Under the pieces are notes generated by a model. The model was given only the letters and a program-made list of their open reading frames with translations. It did no database searches and was not told the DNA's origin. Of a DNA stretch of 5,591 nucleotides, positions 5,220-5,591 are shown in pieces (the first letter of the stretch is position 1; each line of letters starts with the position of its first letter). Both the position numbers and the translations under genes were made by a program. The stretch lies in contig DAIORV010000142.1 in NCBI GenBank assembly GCA_036752825.1, positions 1 through 5,591 of the forward strand. The letters are read 5' to 3'. The DNA comes from UBA5177 sp002413265. GTDB taxonomy: Bacteria > Chloroflexota > UBA5177.

Positions 5220-5591
5220 TCACCAGCGATAAGGGACGGCTTTGTAGCGAGGATCGGGGAAACGCTCCGAAGAGACCAAGCGCTCGACGCGCAGCACGAG
5301 AGCGCGCCACTCGACAGTGGAGATGAGTCTCCGAAGATCGCGGGCCTCGCGGCGTCGAGGATTCCGCAGCTCATCCCGCAGAGACTGTAAGGCTTCCAGG
5401 TCCTGTGCAGTTATCGGGTCGCCCGAGAAGTGCCATAAGACGGTCCGTAGCTTGGGCTGCTGGTGAAAGGTCAGCCCGTGATCGATGGTCCAGAGCTTGC
5501 CGCCTTCGCCGAGCAGGCAGTGCTCGCCTTTGCGATCTGCGTTGTTCACGACCAGATCCAGGAGAGCGACTCTTCGCAGTTCCGCGACCGC
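5220..5591 (-). CDS. SCO1664-family (TIGR03843) kinase-like protein, C-terminal part
   Basis: The frame is open at the right edge; 123 C-terminal residues are visible, about half of a typical member. The visible part begins AVAELRRVALLDLVVNNADRKG. This resembles the catalytic loop of PI3/PI4-kinase-like folds (DLVVNNADRK, visible residues 12-21, with Asp12, Asn17 and Asp19), and IDHG (36-39) sits where the metal-binding activation-loop Asp is expected. TFHQQPKLRTVLWHFSG (41-57) is a family hallmark as I remember it. The tail is rich in Arg/Glu and probably helical, ending PDPRYKAVPYRW. Its substrate is unknown. Family members usually neighbour DUF3090 genes, as here, although the usual order has DUF3090 first. 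GTG 5549 is internal and should not be taken as the start, because conserved sequence continues upstream of it. Confidence 0.83.
   Translation of the reverse strand, partial: AVAELRRVALLDLVVNNADRKGEHCLLGEGGKLWTIDHGLTFHQQPKLRTVLWHFSGDPITAQDLEALQSLRDELRNPRRREARDLRRLISTVEWRALVLRVERLVSSERFPDPRYKAVPYRW

Noticed and set aside
5220..5549. A complete 109-codon gene starting at GTG 5549
   Set aside because: Conserved kinase-like sequence (DLVV before NNADRK) continues upstream in the same frame to the window edge, so the GTG is an internal valine codon.
1..5591. Mobile element, CRISPR, tRNA or toxin-antitoxin system
   Set aside because: I saw no direct repeats with regular spacing, no transposase or integrase motifs, no tRNA-like cloverleaf, and the two small minus-strand proteins are not adjacent or toxin-like enough to call a pair.

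Overview
The window is GC-rich (roughly 60 %), densely coded bacterial chromosome with short intergenic gaps, several GTG/TTG starts and no sign of mobile DNA, tRNA, rRNA or CRISPR. Flavin-dependent thymidylate synthase, type III pantothenate kinase, the MEP-pathway kinase IspE and a DUF3090 / SCO1664-family pair together suggest an actinobacterium or a related Terrabacteria lineage such as Chloroflexota or Dormibacterota. That placement is inferred from gene content and remembered family distribution, not from a tree.

Layout: (1) 1-920, minus strand: a small three-helix membrane protein of unknown function, followed by thyX, whose 3' end lies beyond the left edge. (2) 921-981: a short divergent control region. 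(3) 982-3009, plus strand: a tight operon of coaX (CoA synthesis), ispE (isoprenoid precursor synthesis) and a small predicted lipoprotein; the first two overlap by 44 nt and the last two by 4 nt. (4) 3006-5591, minus strand: read in transcription order, the C-terminal part of an SCO1664-family kinase-like protein (start beyond the right edge), a DUF3090 protein with its own strong -10 box, an acidic 65-residue protein, a glycoside-hydrolase-like TIM-barrel protein that seems to have lost catalytic residues, and an 81-residue orphan. The plus and minus blocks meet head-on and share a CTAG at their stop codons.

The left half is housekeeping metabolism (dTMP, CoA, isoprenoids) in which no unusual system is visible. 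The right half is less understood: the DUF3090/SCO1664 pair is a conserved but functionally obscure module, here followed by three poorly characterised genes. The most interesting signals are a perfect TATAAT placed so that transcription should begin on the GTG start codon of the DUF3090 gene (a leaderless mRNA), a similar geometry at a 12-codon mini-ORF overlapping the coaX start, and the degenerate glycoside-hydrolase fold. I do not see convincing evidence for a wholly new defence or mobile system.
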